Assembly: GCA_964383535.1 (NCBI GenBank) | Contig: CAYLHS010000001.1 | Location: 27,374-91,373 of the forward strand | Origin: CAYLHS01 sp964383535 | GTDB taxonomy: Bacteria > Actinomycetota > Acidimicrobiia > Spongiisociales > UBA4744 | DNA length: 64,000 bases | Direction of reading: 5' to 3' | In this document: piece after piece, positions 18,075-26,396 of the stretch | Numbering within the stretch: the stretch's first letter is position 1 | Layout: each line of letters begins with the position of its first letter | Position numbers and translations under genes: made by a program | The notes under the pieces: generated by a model | The model's database searches: none | What the model was told of the DNA's origin: nothing | Seen by the model: only the letters and a program-made list of their open reading frames with translations

Positions 18075-19175
18075 ATGACGGCCTACGAGTTCACGGACGG
18101 GGCAACAGCGATCGTTCGTGGTGCCCTGGACGCAGGGTGCGACTTCTTCGCCGGATACCCGATCACCCCAGCGTCGCAGATCCTCATGATGATGATGGCG
18201 GAACTGCCAAAGGCGGGTGGTATCGCGATGCAGGGAGAAGACGAGATCGCCTCGATCGGGATGTGCATCGGGGCCACGATGACGGGTGCCCGGTCGATGA
18301 CCGCAACATCCGGCCCGGGCATCAGCCTCTATTCGGAGAACATCGGCATGGCCATCATGGGTGAGGTGCCGCTCGTCATTGTCGATGTGCAGCGCCTTGG
18401 CCCGAGTACCGGTGGGGCGACGACCGCGGCCCAGGGTGACGTCCAGTTCGTTCGGTGGGGAACCGCGGGCGGCTACCCGATCATCGCGCTCGCCCCTTCG
18501 ACAATCGCCGAGTGCTACACGTTGACGATGAGAGCATTCGACCTGTCGGAGCGATTCCGATGTCCGGTCTTCGTGCTGACCGACAAGGAACTCAACCTGA
18601 CCCGCAACACGGTTGCCTCGGAGGACTACGTCAGAGTGCCCGTCCGGGAAAGACAGGTCACCCAAGAAGGGGCTCCGTATCGGTTCGGGGGGAACGCGAC
18701 CCCGATGGAGCTGTATGGAACCGAGGTCGTCCGGTTCACCGGATCCACCCACGACGAAGAGGCCTTCATCACCAAGGACCCTGCCGTCGTAGGGCGGCTG
18801 AACGAGCACCTTCGAGACAAGATTCTGTCGCATCGCAACGAGATCGAGTTGCTCGACATCGACCGAGATCCACGAGCGACAACGGTGTTCGTCTCGTATG
18901 GAATCACCGCCGGCGCCATGCGAGAGGCGGTCTCCCTGGCGAGAGCGAGAGGCTCGCACGTTTCCTCGGTCACCGTGCAGAGCCTCTGGCCGTTCCCCGA
19001 GAAGGGCCTGCTCGATGCCTTCGAGGGCATCGAGCGTGTGGTAGTCGCCGAACTCAATCCCGGACTCTATGTGCGGGAGATCGAGCGTATCGCGGGGAGT
19101 CGACAGGTCATGGGCCTCCAGCGGATCGACGGTGAATTGATCTCCCCTGTGCAGTTCCTGGAGTTTCTGCCGTGA
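18075..19175 (+). CDS. korA: 2-oxoacid:ferredoxin oxidoreductase, alpha subunit
   Basis: A 366-residue pyrimidine-binding/transketolase-like subunit. Motifs: AGYPITPASQI near the N-terminus, QGEDEIASIGMCIGATMTGARSMTATSGPG (the family's core, shown here as two abutting parts), and a C-terminal domain with SVQSLWPFPE-like sequence. With the beta subunit it decarboxylates a 2-oxoacid such as 2-oxoglutarate to its CoA ester and reduces ferredoxin. No gamma domain is attached here, because it is fused to beta. ATG 18075 fits the homologous N-terminus; the frame is open further up without support. Confidence 0.88.
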   Translation: MTAYEFTDGATAIVRGALDAGCDFFAGYPITPASQILMMMMAELPKAGGIAMQGEDEIASIGMCIGATMTGARSMTATSGPGISLYSENIGMAIMGEVPLVIVDVQRLGPSTGGATTAAQGDVQFVRWGTAGGYPIIALAPSTIAECYTLTMRAFDLSERFRCPVFVLTDKELNLTRNTVASEDYVRVPVRERQVTQEGAPYRFGGNATPMELYGTEVVRFTGSTHDEEAFITKDPAVVGRLNEHLRDKILSHRNEIELLDIDRDPRATTVFVSYGITAGAMREAVSLARARGSHVSSVTVQSLWPFPEKGLLDAFEGIERVVVAELNPGLYVREIERIAGSRQVMGLQRIDGELISPVQFLEFLP

Positions 19176-20482
19176 CCGTCGAGACCTACCGCAACGAGAG
19201 CGCATATCCCTTCTGCCCCGGGTGTGGGCACGGGTCGATCCTCGACGCGCTCGACGAAGCACTGGTCAGCCAGCAGATCGACCCGGCCAAGCTCGTGATC
19301 GTCAGCGACATCGGGTGCTCCGGCTTGTCGGACCAGTACTTCGGGACGAGCGCATTCCATGGGTTGCATGGCCGCAGTCTCACCTACGCGACGGGCATCA
19401 AGCTGGCACGACCGGACTTGCACGTCGTGGTCATCATGGGCGATGGTGGGACCGGGATCGGCGGCGCGCATCTGCTGAACGCGGCCCGCCGCAACATCGG
19501 GCTCACGCTGCTCATATTCAACAACATGAACTACGGCATGACCGGGGGGCAGCACTCGACCACGACGCCGGCCGGGGCGATCACTTCGACCACCCCCGCC
19601 GGCAACCTGGAACACCCCCTGGACATCTGCTCCACCGTCGGCGTGAACGGAGCTGCGTATGTGTACCGTGGCACCAACTTCGACAAGGACCTACCCGAGC
19701 GGATCGTCGAGGGAATGCAGACACCCGGCTTCGCTCTGCTGGACATCTGGGACCTGTGCACCGCGTACTTCGTGCCGAACAACACCTTTGGGAAGCGATC
19801 GCTCATCGCCGCGCAAGAAGAGCTCGGCCTTGCCTCGGGCGTCTTGTACCGGCGCGAGGTCGACGAGTACGCGTCTGCGTATCGGGCCGCGGCGGAGCGA
19901 CTCAGAGGTTCCACGCCGCTGAGGGTCCGAACCCTGGTTCCGGAGTCGACGTCCCCGCTGGATCGGGCCGTGAACATCATGGTGGCCGGTTCGGCCGGAG
20001 GAAAGGTGAGGTCCGCTGCTCGGATGATCGCTGAGGCAGCCATCAGATCCGACCTGTACGCAGCGCAGCGCGACGACTATCCGATCACCGTGAAGACGGG
20101 TCACTCGGTTTCCCAGATCGTCCTGAGCCCCCGCGCCATCGACTTTCTCGGAATGGACAGGCCCGACGTGATCGTCGTCCTCAGCGAGGAAGGCCGACGC
20201 AAGGCATCTCGGTACTTGCCGGAGATGAAGGGGCCGGTGTTCGTCGTGCCCGAGTTCGCCGACCTGAACACGAGCGGGACGGTCAGCGTGTTCGACCCGA
20301 GGTCGGCGCCCGAGCGCGTCGGGAAGTCGGAACTCGCGCTCGCCATGCTGTCAGGCGCAGTTGTCCACGAGGGACTGCTCGACGCGGATGTACTCCGGAA
20401 GGCGGTCAGTGCGTACCCGGCGTTCGCTGAGAAGAACCTCGCCGCGATCGAGGCAGGACTCTCGATGGCGGGAGTGAACTAG
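19172..20482 (+). CDS. korB: 2-oxoacid:ferredoxin oxidoreductase, fused beta and gamma subunits
   Basis: 436 residues. Residues 1 to about 250 are the TPP-binding beta subunit: FCPGCGHGSILDAL and DIGCSG supply cluster cysteines, and GDGGTGIGGAHLLNAARRN with LIFNNMNYGMTGGQ is the TPP/Mg motif. From about residue 265 a gamma-type domain begins (NIMVAGSAGGKVRSAARMIAEA) and runs to the end; gamma is usually a separate protein or joined to alpha. The GTG start overlaps korA by GTGA. No 8Fe ferredoxin-like delta subunit is adjacent. Substrate is probably 2-oxoglutarate, as in aerobic actinobacterial KorAB, but that is not proven by sequence. Confidence 0.86.
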   Translation: MTVETYRNESAYPFCPGCGHGSILDALDEALVSQQIDPAKLVIVSDIGCSGLSDQYFGTSAFHGLHGRSLTYATGIKLARPDLHVVVIMGDGGTGIGGAHLLNAARRNIGLTLLIFNNMNYGMTGGQHSTTTPAGAITSTTPAGNLEHPLDICSTVGVNGAAYVYRGTNFDKDLPERIVEGMQTPGFALLDIWDLCTAYFVPNNTFGKRSLIAAQEELGLASGVLYRREVDEYASAYRAAAERLRGSTPLRVRTLVPESTSPLDRAVNIMVAGSAGGKVRSAARMIAEAAIRSDLYAAQRDDYPITVKTGHSVSQIVLSPRAIDFLGMDRPDVIVVLSEEGRRKASRYLPEMKGPVFVVPEFADLNTSGTVSVFDPRSAPERVGKSELALAMLSGAVVHEGLLDADVLRKAVSAYPAFAEKNLAAIEAGLSMAGVN

Positions 20483-20580
20483 GACTCGCGGGACGACTCC
20501 TGGCCCGTATCTCGTATCGTGCACCTCGTACCCGTCGGCAGGGCGCAAGAACGCCTTCGGCCTCCGTCAGGACGGGGCTG

Positions 20581-22209
20581 TCAGGTTGGGAGCCTGGATT
20601 CAACCGTCGCGGTGATCTCGGCGGCCAGTGTGCGACACGTGTCGAGGGCAGCGGCGCGCCGCTGCTCCAAATCGTCGTGCCCTTCCAGAGACGACATGTT
20701 GATGCGTACGTTCAAAGAGGCCCCTTCGGCAGCTGCGAGAGCGCACAGACCGGCGACGCCGGCGTCCGTCACGGCGCTCTGGCTGCCACCGGAGGCCACA
20801 CTCCGAGCGATGGTGAGAAGCTCTACGCAGGACTCGATCACCTCCAGCGGCACGATCGTTGCACCGACCGTCGCGTCTGCGATGGCGGCGGGTCGATCCG
20901 GGTCGGCGCGGGAGATCCGGAACGCCGCCATCAGCGCGTTGAACGACTCGGTGTCCCGATCGACAGCCTGGAGAAGCCGATCCTTCAGCTCCTGGGCTTT
21001 GCACCCGGCGGCCTCCATCTCGGGAGTATGGCTCTTGCCGTAGGTGAGGGCTGCAACCATGGACGACAGCGACGCCGAAAGCGCTGCCACGAGCGCCGCG
21101 GTGCTTCCCCCGCCGGGAGTGGGGGTGCCCGCCGATAGGGAGTCGGCGAAGTCGAGGACCGGCATGGTGACGAGTCCCGACGGGGCCCCTCGGTACCGGT
21201 ACTCGATGACCTTCTGGGCGGGGTCGAATGGGGCAACGTCGCTCAGGCCCAGGCTCATCGCGGCGATGTGCATGCGTTCCGGCTCGGGAACGCCGGTAGT
21301 CGCGCCACGGGCCCGGAGATAGTGATCCGCCGCTTCGAGCAGCGAGTCTCGTGGCACCAGCCCGACGATCTCGCTTCCAGTGACTCGTAGACCGAGACGC
21401 GCAGCCTCCTCGCAGGCCGCGTCGAACACGGCATGAAGCGGTGTCACGGACAGGTTGGTGAGGTTGAAGGAAACCTGGGCTCGGCCGTACTCCTCGATGT
21501 ACCAGCCGACGCCGCGAAGCTCCGTGAATCTTCCCGGCACCCGAACGGCGGTGCCTGTCGCGTCCCGAACGGTCTTGCCGTGTTCGTCCTTCTTGACTCT
21601 GCCGCTCTCACGGAGTGCCGCGGCGATCTGGTTGGCGACCGAACGGTCCCGGGTATTCAGGTTCACGTTGTAGGCGATGAGGAAGTTGCGTGCGCCAACA
21701 GCCGTTGCACCCGACCGGGCATTGAACTCCCTGGGTCCGAAGTCCGGTGCATCGTGCCGTTCGGGGAGGCCCTCATACTCACCTCGCCGCACATCCGCGA
21801 GAGAGCGCCGCTGGGGGATGGTTGCCGCCTCGCCGTAGAGGAACACGGGGATGGCCAGTTCATCGCCGACCCTTGCTGCGACTCTTCGAGCCAGGTCGAT
21901 GCAGTCCTGCATCGATGTCCCCTCGAGTGGTACGAACGGGCAGACGTCGGTCGCGCCCATTCGCGGATGTTCCCCGTGGTGAAAGCGCATGTCGATCAGG
22001 TCGGCAGCGTGTGCGATCGCCCGAAACGCCGCCTCTTCCACGGCAGGAATCTCACCGGCGAACGTCAGAACAGTGCGGTTCGTGTCGGATCCCGGATCGA
22101 CGTCCAGCAACGCGACGCCGGCTACGTCGGAGATCGCGGCGGCGATCGCGTCGATCACGGCACGGTCACGGCCCTCACTGAAGTTGGGTACACACTCGAC
22201 GAGCTTCAT
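20581..22209 (-). CDS. ftcD: Bifunctional glutamate formimidoyltransferase / formimidoyl-THF cyclodeaminase
   Basis: A 542-residue fusion, the length of the mammalian bifunctional enzyme. The N-terminal formimidoyltransferase has VPNFSEGRD at the start and the catalytic segment HHGEHPRMGATDVCPFVPL; the C-terminal helical cyclodeaminase starts around residue 340 (SLSAGTPTPGGGSTAALVAAL). It passes a formimino group from formiminoglutamate (histidine breakdown) to tetrahydrofolate and releases ammonia to give 5,10-methenyl-THF. ATG 22209 follows GGAGGTGC. No hut genes are nearby. The start overlaps a small cysteine protein gene by ATGA. Confidence 0.92.
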   Translation of the reverse strand: MKLVECVPNFSEGRDRAVIDAIAAAISDVAGVALLDVDPGSDTNRTVLTFAGEIPAVEEAAFRAIAHAADLIDMRFHHGEHPRMGATDVCPFVPLEGTSMQDCIDLARRVAARVGDELAIPVFLYGEAATIPQRRSLADVRRGEYEGLPERHDAPDFGPREFNARSGATAVGARNFLIAYNVNLNTRDRSVANQIAAALRESGRVKKDEHGKTVRDATGTAVRVPGRFTELRGVGWYIEEYGRAQVSFNLTNLSVTPLHAVFDAACEEAARLGLRVTGSEIVGLVPRDSLLEAADHYLRARGATTGVPEPERMHIAAMSLGLSDVAPFDPAQKVIEYRYRGAPSGLVTMPVLDFADSLSAGTPTPGGGSTAALVAALSASLSSMVAALTYGKSHTPEMEAAGCKAQELKDRLLQAVDRDTESFNALMAAFRISRADPDRPAAIADATVGATIVPLEVIESCVELLTIARSVASGGSQSAVTDAGVAGLCALAAAEGASLNVRINMSSLEGHDDLEQRRAAALDTCRTLAAEITATVESRLPT

Positions 22210-22430
22210 TGCACCTCCAATTCGAGGAGAGTCTCGAGCGGCTCGCGTCCCAGAGCGTGTGACACCATCGATTCCTCCCACTCCCTGAAGCGTTCCTCGC
22301 AGACAGCCGAGCAAAACTCTGAACCTCGACGCCTCGGGCCACCGTCCCACAGACATGTCTGATGGAGACCCCGCAGCCACGCGGGATCGTAGAGCGGATA
22401 CCGGCCCAAGGGGTCGAACGCGGTCTGCAT
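22206..22430 (-). CDS. Small cysteine-rich protein coupled to ftcD, unknown function
   Basis: 74 residues, no recognised family. A cysteine in HQTCLWDGG and the pair SEFCSAVCEERFREWEE resemble the tail of FCS/TRASH-like zinc fingers (FCS..C followed by aromatic/charged helix). ATG 22430 is favoured over an in-frame ATG at 22550, because GAGGAG lies 3 nt ahead and a TACCCT -10-like box is at 22453-22458. It ends in an ATGA overlap with ftcD, so it is probably the first gene of that operon. It may bind zinc or another metal; inference only. Confidence 0.55.
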   Translation of the reverse strand: MQTAFDPLGRYPLYDPAWLRGLHQTCLWDGGPRRRGSEFCSAVCEERFREWEESMVSHALGREPLETLLELEVQ

Positions 22431-22531
22431 CTTCTCCTCGCTGCTCGCCCCAAGGGTAGAAGGGTTGGTGAATGGTTGGAGAAGGCGAAAGACTTCAGAA
22501 GCGTGCAAAGGTGGCCGATGCCACTCACTGA

Positions 22532-22711
22532 ATGGAACGAGGGCTGACATTCAAGTGCACCCGCTGCCGTGCGGCCCCTGCGGTGGTGAAGAAGGGCCGC
22601 AAGACGTTTCTTTGTCCCCGCTGCGCGTCCGACCTCATGTGGCACGACATGGTCGACTCAGTCACAGAAGCGTTCGTCGAGGATGAGACACCAGAGGTCG
22701 GATCGGTATAG
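22532..22711 (+). CDS. Small zinc-ribbon protein, hypothetical
   Basis: 59 residues with two CxxC knuckles (FKCTRCRA and FLCPRCAS) about 18 residues apart, then an acidic tail. This spacing is typical of a rubredoxin-like zinc ribbon. There is no clear ribosome-binding site close to the ATG, and the start could differ slightly. Its stop codon overlaps the probable -10 box of the next gene. Function unknown; nucleic-acid or protein binding is possible. Confidence 0.5.
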   Translation: MERGLTFKCTRCRAAPAVVKKGRKTFLCPRCASDLMWHDMVDSVTEAFVEDETPEVGSV

Positions 22712-22714
22712 CCT
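22709..22714 (+). promoter_or_regulatory. -10 box TAGCCT, leaderless promoter
   Basis: TAGCCT (within TATAGCCT) lies 6 nt before GTG 22721, no ribosome-binding site intervening; it overlaps the stop codon of the zinc-ribbon gene. Confidence 0.45.
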
Positions 22715-22720
22715 CTGGGC

Positions 22721-23041
22721 GTGTACCGACGAACCGGCATCGTGCTCCTACTTCTCGGGGTCGCCTTTTCCGTGTTGCTGCTTTGGCTGCCTGTCCGCTA
22801 CTTCACCGGGTACCAGGTCGGAAAGGAGCAGGTCAGCAGAATCTATCTGCCGTGTGGCTCGGCGATCGGCATCGCTGCCGACCAATTCGATCCTGCGATA
22901 AGGACGCCTGGGGAAAGGATCGAGTGCATCAAACGGGCTCGGTCCCGCATCCTCTACGTCGTGTTCGTGGGGCCACTCCTGCTTCTCGGACTGTACGGGG
23001 TCTTTCGCGGGCCCTACCCACACCGCAAGCTCGGAGAGTAG
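22721..23041 (+). CDS. Small two-helix membrane protein, hypothetical
   Basis: 106 residues, GTG start. A first membrane segment spans roughly residues 6-25 (GIVLLLLGVAFSVLLLWLPV) and a second roughly 79-97 (LYVVFVGPLLLLGLYGVF). The intervening loop has two cysteines (LPCGSAIG and IECIKRA) that could pair outside the cell. The family is not recognised. It is transcribed from its own leaderless-type promoter. Confidence 0.6.
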   Translation: MYRRTGIVLLLLGVAFSVLLLWLPVRYFTGYQVGKEQVSRIYLPCGSAIGIAADQFDPAIRTPGERIECIKRARSRILYVVFVGPLLLLGLYGVFRGPYPHRKLGE

Positions 23042-23325
23042 GCACGAGGGGGCCCTGGTATCCGAAGGAGGCCCCAGTACGCGTGCTGGGTCTGAGCAGC
23101 GGGCTCTGGGAAGAGCTGCGACTGCCTTCACGCTGGAGATAGCTCTCCCCATCCTCGGGAGGCACCTGTACCGCAAGGGTCTCATCCGCACAGTCCGCTC
23201 CGATGGCCAACCGACAGCTCAGAGGCGAGGCCGGGGTGGCAGCTTCGAATTCACGGCCGCAATGGAAGCGAACCTTGGGGACGAGTGACAGTATCCTCGC
23301 ACCGCGTTCGAGGACAGGGCGCGTC
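23042..23325. other. Longest gene-free stretch (284 bp) between convergent genes
   Basis: No convincing gene or RNA structure is seen. A 6-bp stem GGGGCC (23049-23054) with GGCCCC (23070-23075) lies just after the preceding stop and could be a weak terminator. A minus-strand frame stays open through the region, but its composition is not protein-like. Confidence 0.4.
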
Positions 23326-24228
23326 CTAGTGCTCGGCCCTCGAAGCCAAGAAGGCTCCACACACCACCATGGCAGTGCCGACGATGGACAACCCCGCGAC
23401 ATGCTCGCCGTGGAGGAGGACGCCCAGGAGGATCGCCACGACCGGCAGGAAGTAGATGGCGATCGATGCCCTCGTGGCGCCCACCCGTCCCGCGAGTACG
23501 GACATCGCCAGTTGTGCGACACCTGTGCCGAATACGCCGAGCGCGGCAACCGCAGCGAACGGCCCCCATGCGAATGTCGCTCCGGAGAGCTGGGTGAGTC
23601 CGATCGGAACGACGATCACGATGGCGGCGAGCTGGGCCCGAAAGACGACCGGGAAGGCCCCGTACTGCTGCTGGAGTGGCACCGCCAGGTTGACGGCGAG
23701 TCCATAGGAGATCGTCGCAGCGAGAACCATGAGCGTGCCCCGCACGACCGAGGCACCGCCCCCGACGGTCGGGAGACTGACTGCCACGATGCCAGCGAGA
23801 CCAAGCAGCAACCCAACCATCTGAGGCCGGCCCGGACTGCGTCGAAGGAGGAAGGCGGCGACCAGCGCCGAGAAGATCGGCATCGAACCGTTCAGCATCC
23901 CGGCCAGCGAAGAGGAGATCCACTGCTCTGCGATCGGGAACATCAACATGGGAAACGCCATCCACACCACACCGAGGAGCGCAATTCGCGGCAGGTCGGC
24001 GCGATTCACGCGGTGCCGTGACGCGGGAACCATCGCAAGGGTGGCTGCGCCGATCAGGAGGCGCAACGAGGTGACGACGGGGGGTGGAAACGCCTCGAGA
24101 CCGAGGGCGATCAGCAGAAACGACGATCCCCAAATGAGGGAGATGCCGCCGAGGAGACCCCAGTCTGCGACCGAATAGGCAGCGCGTGTAGTGCCGGGGG
24201 CGGTGGACAAGAGATTCGGACGCCGCAT
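23326..24228 (-). CDS. EamA/DMT family transporter
   Basis: A 300-residue inner-membrane protein with ten hydrophobic segments in two EamA repeats; SLIWGSSFLLIALGLEAFPP at the N-terminus is the usual repeat start and the second repeat begins near VRGTLMVLAATISYGLA. Such proteins export amino acids or other metabolites. ATG 24228 is chosen because TAGCCT lies 7 nt upstream; an earlier in-frame ATG adds 33 non-hydrophobic residues. The substrate cannot be deduced. Confidence 0.87.
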   Translation of the reverse strand: MRRPNLLSTAPGTTRAAYSVADWGLLGGISLIWGSSFLLIALGLEAFPPPVVTSLRLLIGAATLAMVPASRHRVNRADLPRIALLGVVWMAFPMLMFPIAEQWISSSLAGMLNGSMPIFSALVAAFLLRRSPGRPQMVGLLLGLAGIVAVSLPTVGGGASVVRGTLMVLAATISYGLAVNLAVPLQQQYGAFPVVFRAQLAAIVIVVPIGLTQLSGATFAWGPFAAVAALGVFGTGVAQLAMSVLAGRVGATRASIAIYFLPVVAILLGVLLHGEHVAGLSIVGTAMVVCGAFLASRAEH

Positions 24229-24235
24229 CGACGAG

Positions 24236-24241
24236 AGGCTA
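24236..24241 (-). promoter_or_regulatory. -10 box TAGCCT, leaderless promoter of the EamA transporter
   Basis: Minus-strand TAGCCT lies 7 nt before ATG 24228 with no ribosome-binding site. It gives this gene its own promoter, separate from the MFS gene upstream. Confidence 0.5.
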
Positions 24242-24357
24242 GCGGTCTGTCCATCAACGTCTGGGGGCGGCCAGATGCCAGCGCGTGCAGCAGACTTGCC
24301 ATCTGGGTTCTGCCGGTTGACCATCACCGATCTCGCGGGAACGGCACCGGACCTGCG

Positions 24358-25587
24358 TCAGTATTCGGGGGTGTTCTGTGCCTTCCACACGACCGTGAAT
24401 GCGAGGTAGATGGCGAACACGACGATCAGGATCGGTCCAATCCGGACGATCTTCAGCAGCCCGATCCGGTCGGCGAGCGCTGTTCCGAAGAGCGCTCCGA
24501 ACGGGACGGTGCTCCAAGCCAGGCTCCTGCTCGCGGCGCTGACCCGGCCGAGAAGATGTGGGGGCGTGTAGAGCTGTCGCATGGTCAGCAGGCTCACGTT
24601 GGTCCACACCAGACCGGTGAACGCGACCGCCAGCACGCTGGTCACGATGAGGAGATTCCTCGACCATGTCAGACCGAAAATGCCGACGCCAAGGACGGCG
24701 AATCCGAGCACATAGCTGCGTCCGAGACCGACCCGATCTATGAGCTTCGACGCGCTGATGGCACCGATGATGCCTCCTGCACCCATCCCGACGAAGAAAA
24801 TGCCGAGCTTGGCCGGGTCGTTGGTCCCCAGAATCTCCGCGCCGATGAGGACGAGCGTGGCCTCGATGAACCCACCGGTGATGAAGTTGGCGAGTCCGCC
24901 CCCAAGTGTCGTGAGGCGAATTCGTGGCTCGTGCCAGAGGTGCTGCCACCCCTCCTTGAGTGTCTCGACGAAGTCGCCATTCCTCTCGAGGGTCCGCGGC
25001 GGAACACGGGCCAGGAGTGTGAACGAGGCTGCCGAAACGAGAAACGTCAGTCCGTTGAACGCGAATGCCGAGGGGAAGCCCGCCTCTTTGATGATGACCC
25101 CGCCGATCAGGGGGCCAATGAGGAACGCCGCCTGCTGCGACAGGGACAGTCGACTGTTCGCTCGGGCCAGGGACGTGCCGGCAGCGAGGGAAGGGATGAA
25201 CGCCTGAAGTGACGCGTTGAAGGAGGCCGCGAGACTCCCCGAGATGAAGGCGAGTGCAAACAGGCCAACGGTGGTGATTCCTGAGGTGCGAGAGACGATC
25301 GCCAGGACGATGAACGCCGCGGCCCTGAGCAGTTCGTTGAGGACGAGCAAAGGACGCAGCCGGTACCGGTCGAGCAGAGTGCCGCCGAGGAAACCGAAGA
25401 TCAGCGTCGGGATGTTCTCTGCAGCCGAAAGGAGCCCGAAGTCGAACGCGCGCACCGTGAGCGATGTGAGGAAGTACGGAACGGTGAAGTAGGCGACGTA
25501 GTCGCCGAGCAGCGAGACCGATTGTCCCACCCATACGACGGAGAAGTTGCGGAGGGGGCGCGCGCGTCGGTGGGTGCCGTGGCTCAC
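24358..25587 (-). CDS. MFS transporter (MFS_3 type)
   Basis: A 409-residue transporter with about twelve membrane segments. RNFSVVWVGQSVSLLGDYVA begins the protein and GGTLLDRYRLRPLLVLNE is the loop 2-3 motif. The GTG start is preceded at 7 nt by TAGGCT. It is a probable efflux or drug-type permease; no regulator is adjacent and the substrate is unknown. Confidence 0.85.
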   Translation of the reverse strand: MSHGTHRRARPLRNFSVVWVGQSVSLLGDYVAYFTVPYFLTSLTVRAFDFGLLSAAENIPTLIFGFLGGTLLDRYRLRPLLVLNELLRAAAFIVLAIVSRTSGITTVGLFALAFISGSLAASFNASLQAFIPSLAAGTSLARANSRLSLSQQAAFLIGPLIGGVIIKEAGFPSAFAFNGLTFLVSAASFTLLARVPPRTLERNGDFVETLKEGWQHLWHEPRIRLTTLGGGLANFITGGFIEATLVLIGAEILGTNDPAKLGIFFVGMGAGGIIGAISASKLIDRVGLGRSYVLGFAVLGVGIFGLTWSRNLLIVTSVLAVAFTGLVWTNVSLLTMRQLYTPPHLLGRVSAASRSLAWSTVPFGALFGTALADRIGLLKIVRIGPILIVVFAIYLAFTVVWKAQNTPEY

Positions 25588-25594
25588 GGCGGGT

Positions 25595-25600
25595 AGCCTA
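25595..25600 (-). promoter_or_regulatory. -10 box TAGGCT, leaderless promoter of the MFS transporter
   Basis: Minus-strand TAGGCT lies 7 nt before the GTG at 25587, without a ribosome-binding site. Confidence 0.48.
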
Positions 25601-25668
25601 GCGGTGCACTGGCAGGGATTTCATAGTGACACGCCCGGACGAATTCGCTGATGTGTCGTGCGCTCGGG

Positions 25669-25674
25669 TAGCCT
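25669..25674 (+). promoter_or_regulatory. -10 box TAGCCT upstream of the holin-X-like gene
   Basis: TAGCCT lies 10 nt before ATG 25685; no ribosome-binding site is visible in the gap. The divergent partner box is at 25595-25600. Confidence 0.42.
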
Positions 25675-25684
25675 CCATTGTGTC

Positions 25685-25978
25685 ATGGGTGATCTACGGG
25701 AGCTGCCGGAGCAGGTCAGTGAGCTGATCGATCTCTCCAAGGAGTACCTGCGCCAGGAAACCATCGAGCCGGCAAAGAGACTCGGACGCGTGTTCGGGAT
25801 GGGGTTCGCCGCCTCGGTGTTGTTTTCGCTAGGAGCGGTGCTCCTGTCGGTCGCAGGAATGCGGATCCTGGTTCGAGTTCTGCCGGAAGGCGAGCTGTGG
25901 AGCGCGCTCGGTGTGTTCATCTCGTTCATCGTGCTTGCAGGAGCGGCCGGTCTGATCATGTGGAGGGCAAATCGCTGA
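25685..25978 (+). CDS. Putative actinobacterial holin-X/phage-holin_3_6-like membrane protein
   Basis: 97 residues: an amphipathic N-terminus (LPEQVSELIDLSKEYLRQE) and two membrane segments (about 39-61 and 75-93). This layout is that of the holin-X superfamily, small proteins common in actinobacterial chromosomes and not necessarily phage-derived. It overlaps the next small gene by 1 bp (TGATG). Role unknown, possibly envelope-associated. Confidence 0.6.
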   Translation: MGDLRELPEQVSELIDLSKEYLRQETIEPAKRLGRVFGMGFAASVLFSLGAVLLSVAGMRILVRVLPEGELWSALGVFISFIVLAGAAGLIMWRANR

Positions 25979-26169
25979 TGGTGGAGCGCGCCGACATCGA
26001 AGCCAAGGCACGTGAGATCGAGCAATCGCTCATGGAGACGAAGGAAAGCGTTCAGGACAAGAGCGTGCTCATCGCGCTCGCCGTGATCGCGGTCGTCGGC
26101 ATTGCCTTCTTGATCGGAAGACGTCGAGGCAAACAGGCCAGGGCAATCGTGAAGGTCTACAGGTCCTGA
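25978..26169 (+). CDS. Small single-pass membrane protein
   Basis: 63 residues: an N-terminal charged helix (DIEAKAREIEQSLMETKES), one membrane segment (about 36-52, VLIALAVIAVVGIAFLIG) and a basic tail (RRRGKQAR). It is coupled to the holin-X-like gene (TGATG) and converges on a minus-strand small gene with a 13-bp overlap. Such gene pairs recur in Actinobacteria; function unknown. Confidence 0.6.
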   Translation: MVERADIEAKAREIEQSLMETKESVQDKSVLIALAVIAVVGIAFLIGRRRGKQARAIVKVYRS

Positions 26170-26351
26170 CCTTCGAATCCAATACGGATCGTTTCGCCGG
26201 GTTTCAAGCGACGCTGGTAGACGACGCGGGAAGGTCGGGGAGTGCGGAGGAACCGGAACGCCAGTAGCGCCGCTCCCACCAGTACCAGCGTGGCGTCACC
26301 GGTTCGCAAGCCCCGAAACAGGCTCTTGACTGCGGATCCGCCGAGCTGCAT
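26157..26351 (-). CDS. Small membrane protein, hypothetical
   Basis: 64 residues with one hydrophobic segment (about 20-35, ATLVLVGAALLAFRFL) and a C-terminal strand-like tail (RRLKPGETIRIGFE). It is supported as a gene by the TAGCCT box 6 nt before its ATG. Its 3' end overlaps the converging gene. Family not recognised. Confidence 0.55.
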   Translation of the reverse strand: MQLGGSAVKSLFRGLRTGDATLVLVGAALLAFRFLRTPRPSRVVYQRRLKPGETIRIGFEGQDL

Positions 26352-26357
26352 GTGACC

Positions 26358-26396
26358 AGGCTAGCCGCGGGGAAGGAGCCAGAAAGCGCGTAAAGT
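26358..26396. promoter_or_regulatory. Two divergent leaderless promoters in a 52-bp gap
   Basis: The minus-strand TAGCCT (26358-26363) is 6 nt before ATG 26351, and the plus-strand TAAAGT (26391-26396) is 7 nt before ATG 26404. Only 27 bp separate the -10 boxes, so the two polymerases cannot bind at the same time without overlap. Confidence 0.52.

Noticed and set aside
22929..23549. Minus-strand open frame covering the 284-bp gene-free region
   Set aside because: No motif, overlaps two real genes on either side and has biased composition.
25685..26169. Prophage remnant suggested by a holin-like protein
   Set aside because: No other phage gene, integrase or att site nearby; holin-X proteins are common chromosomal genes in Actinobacteria.
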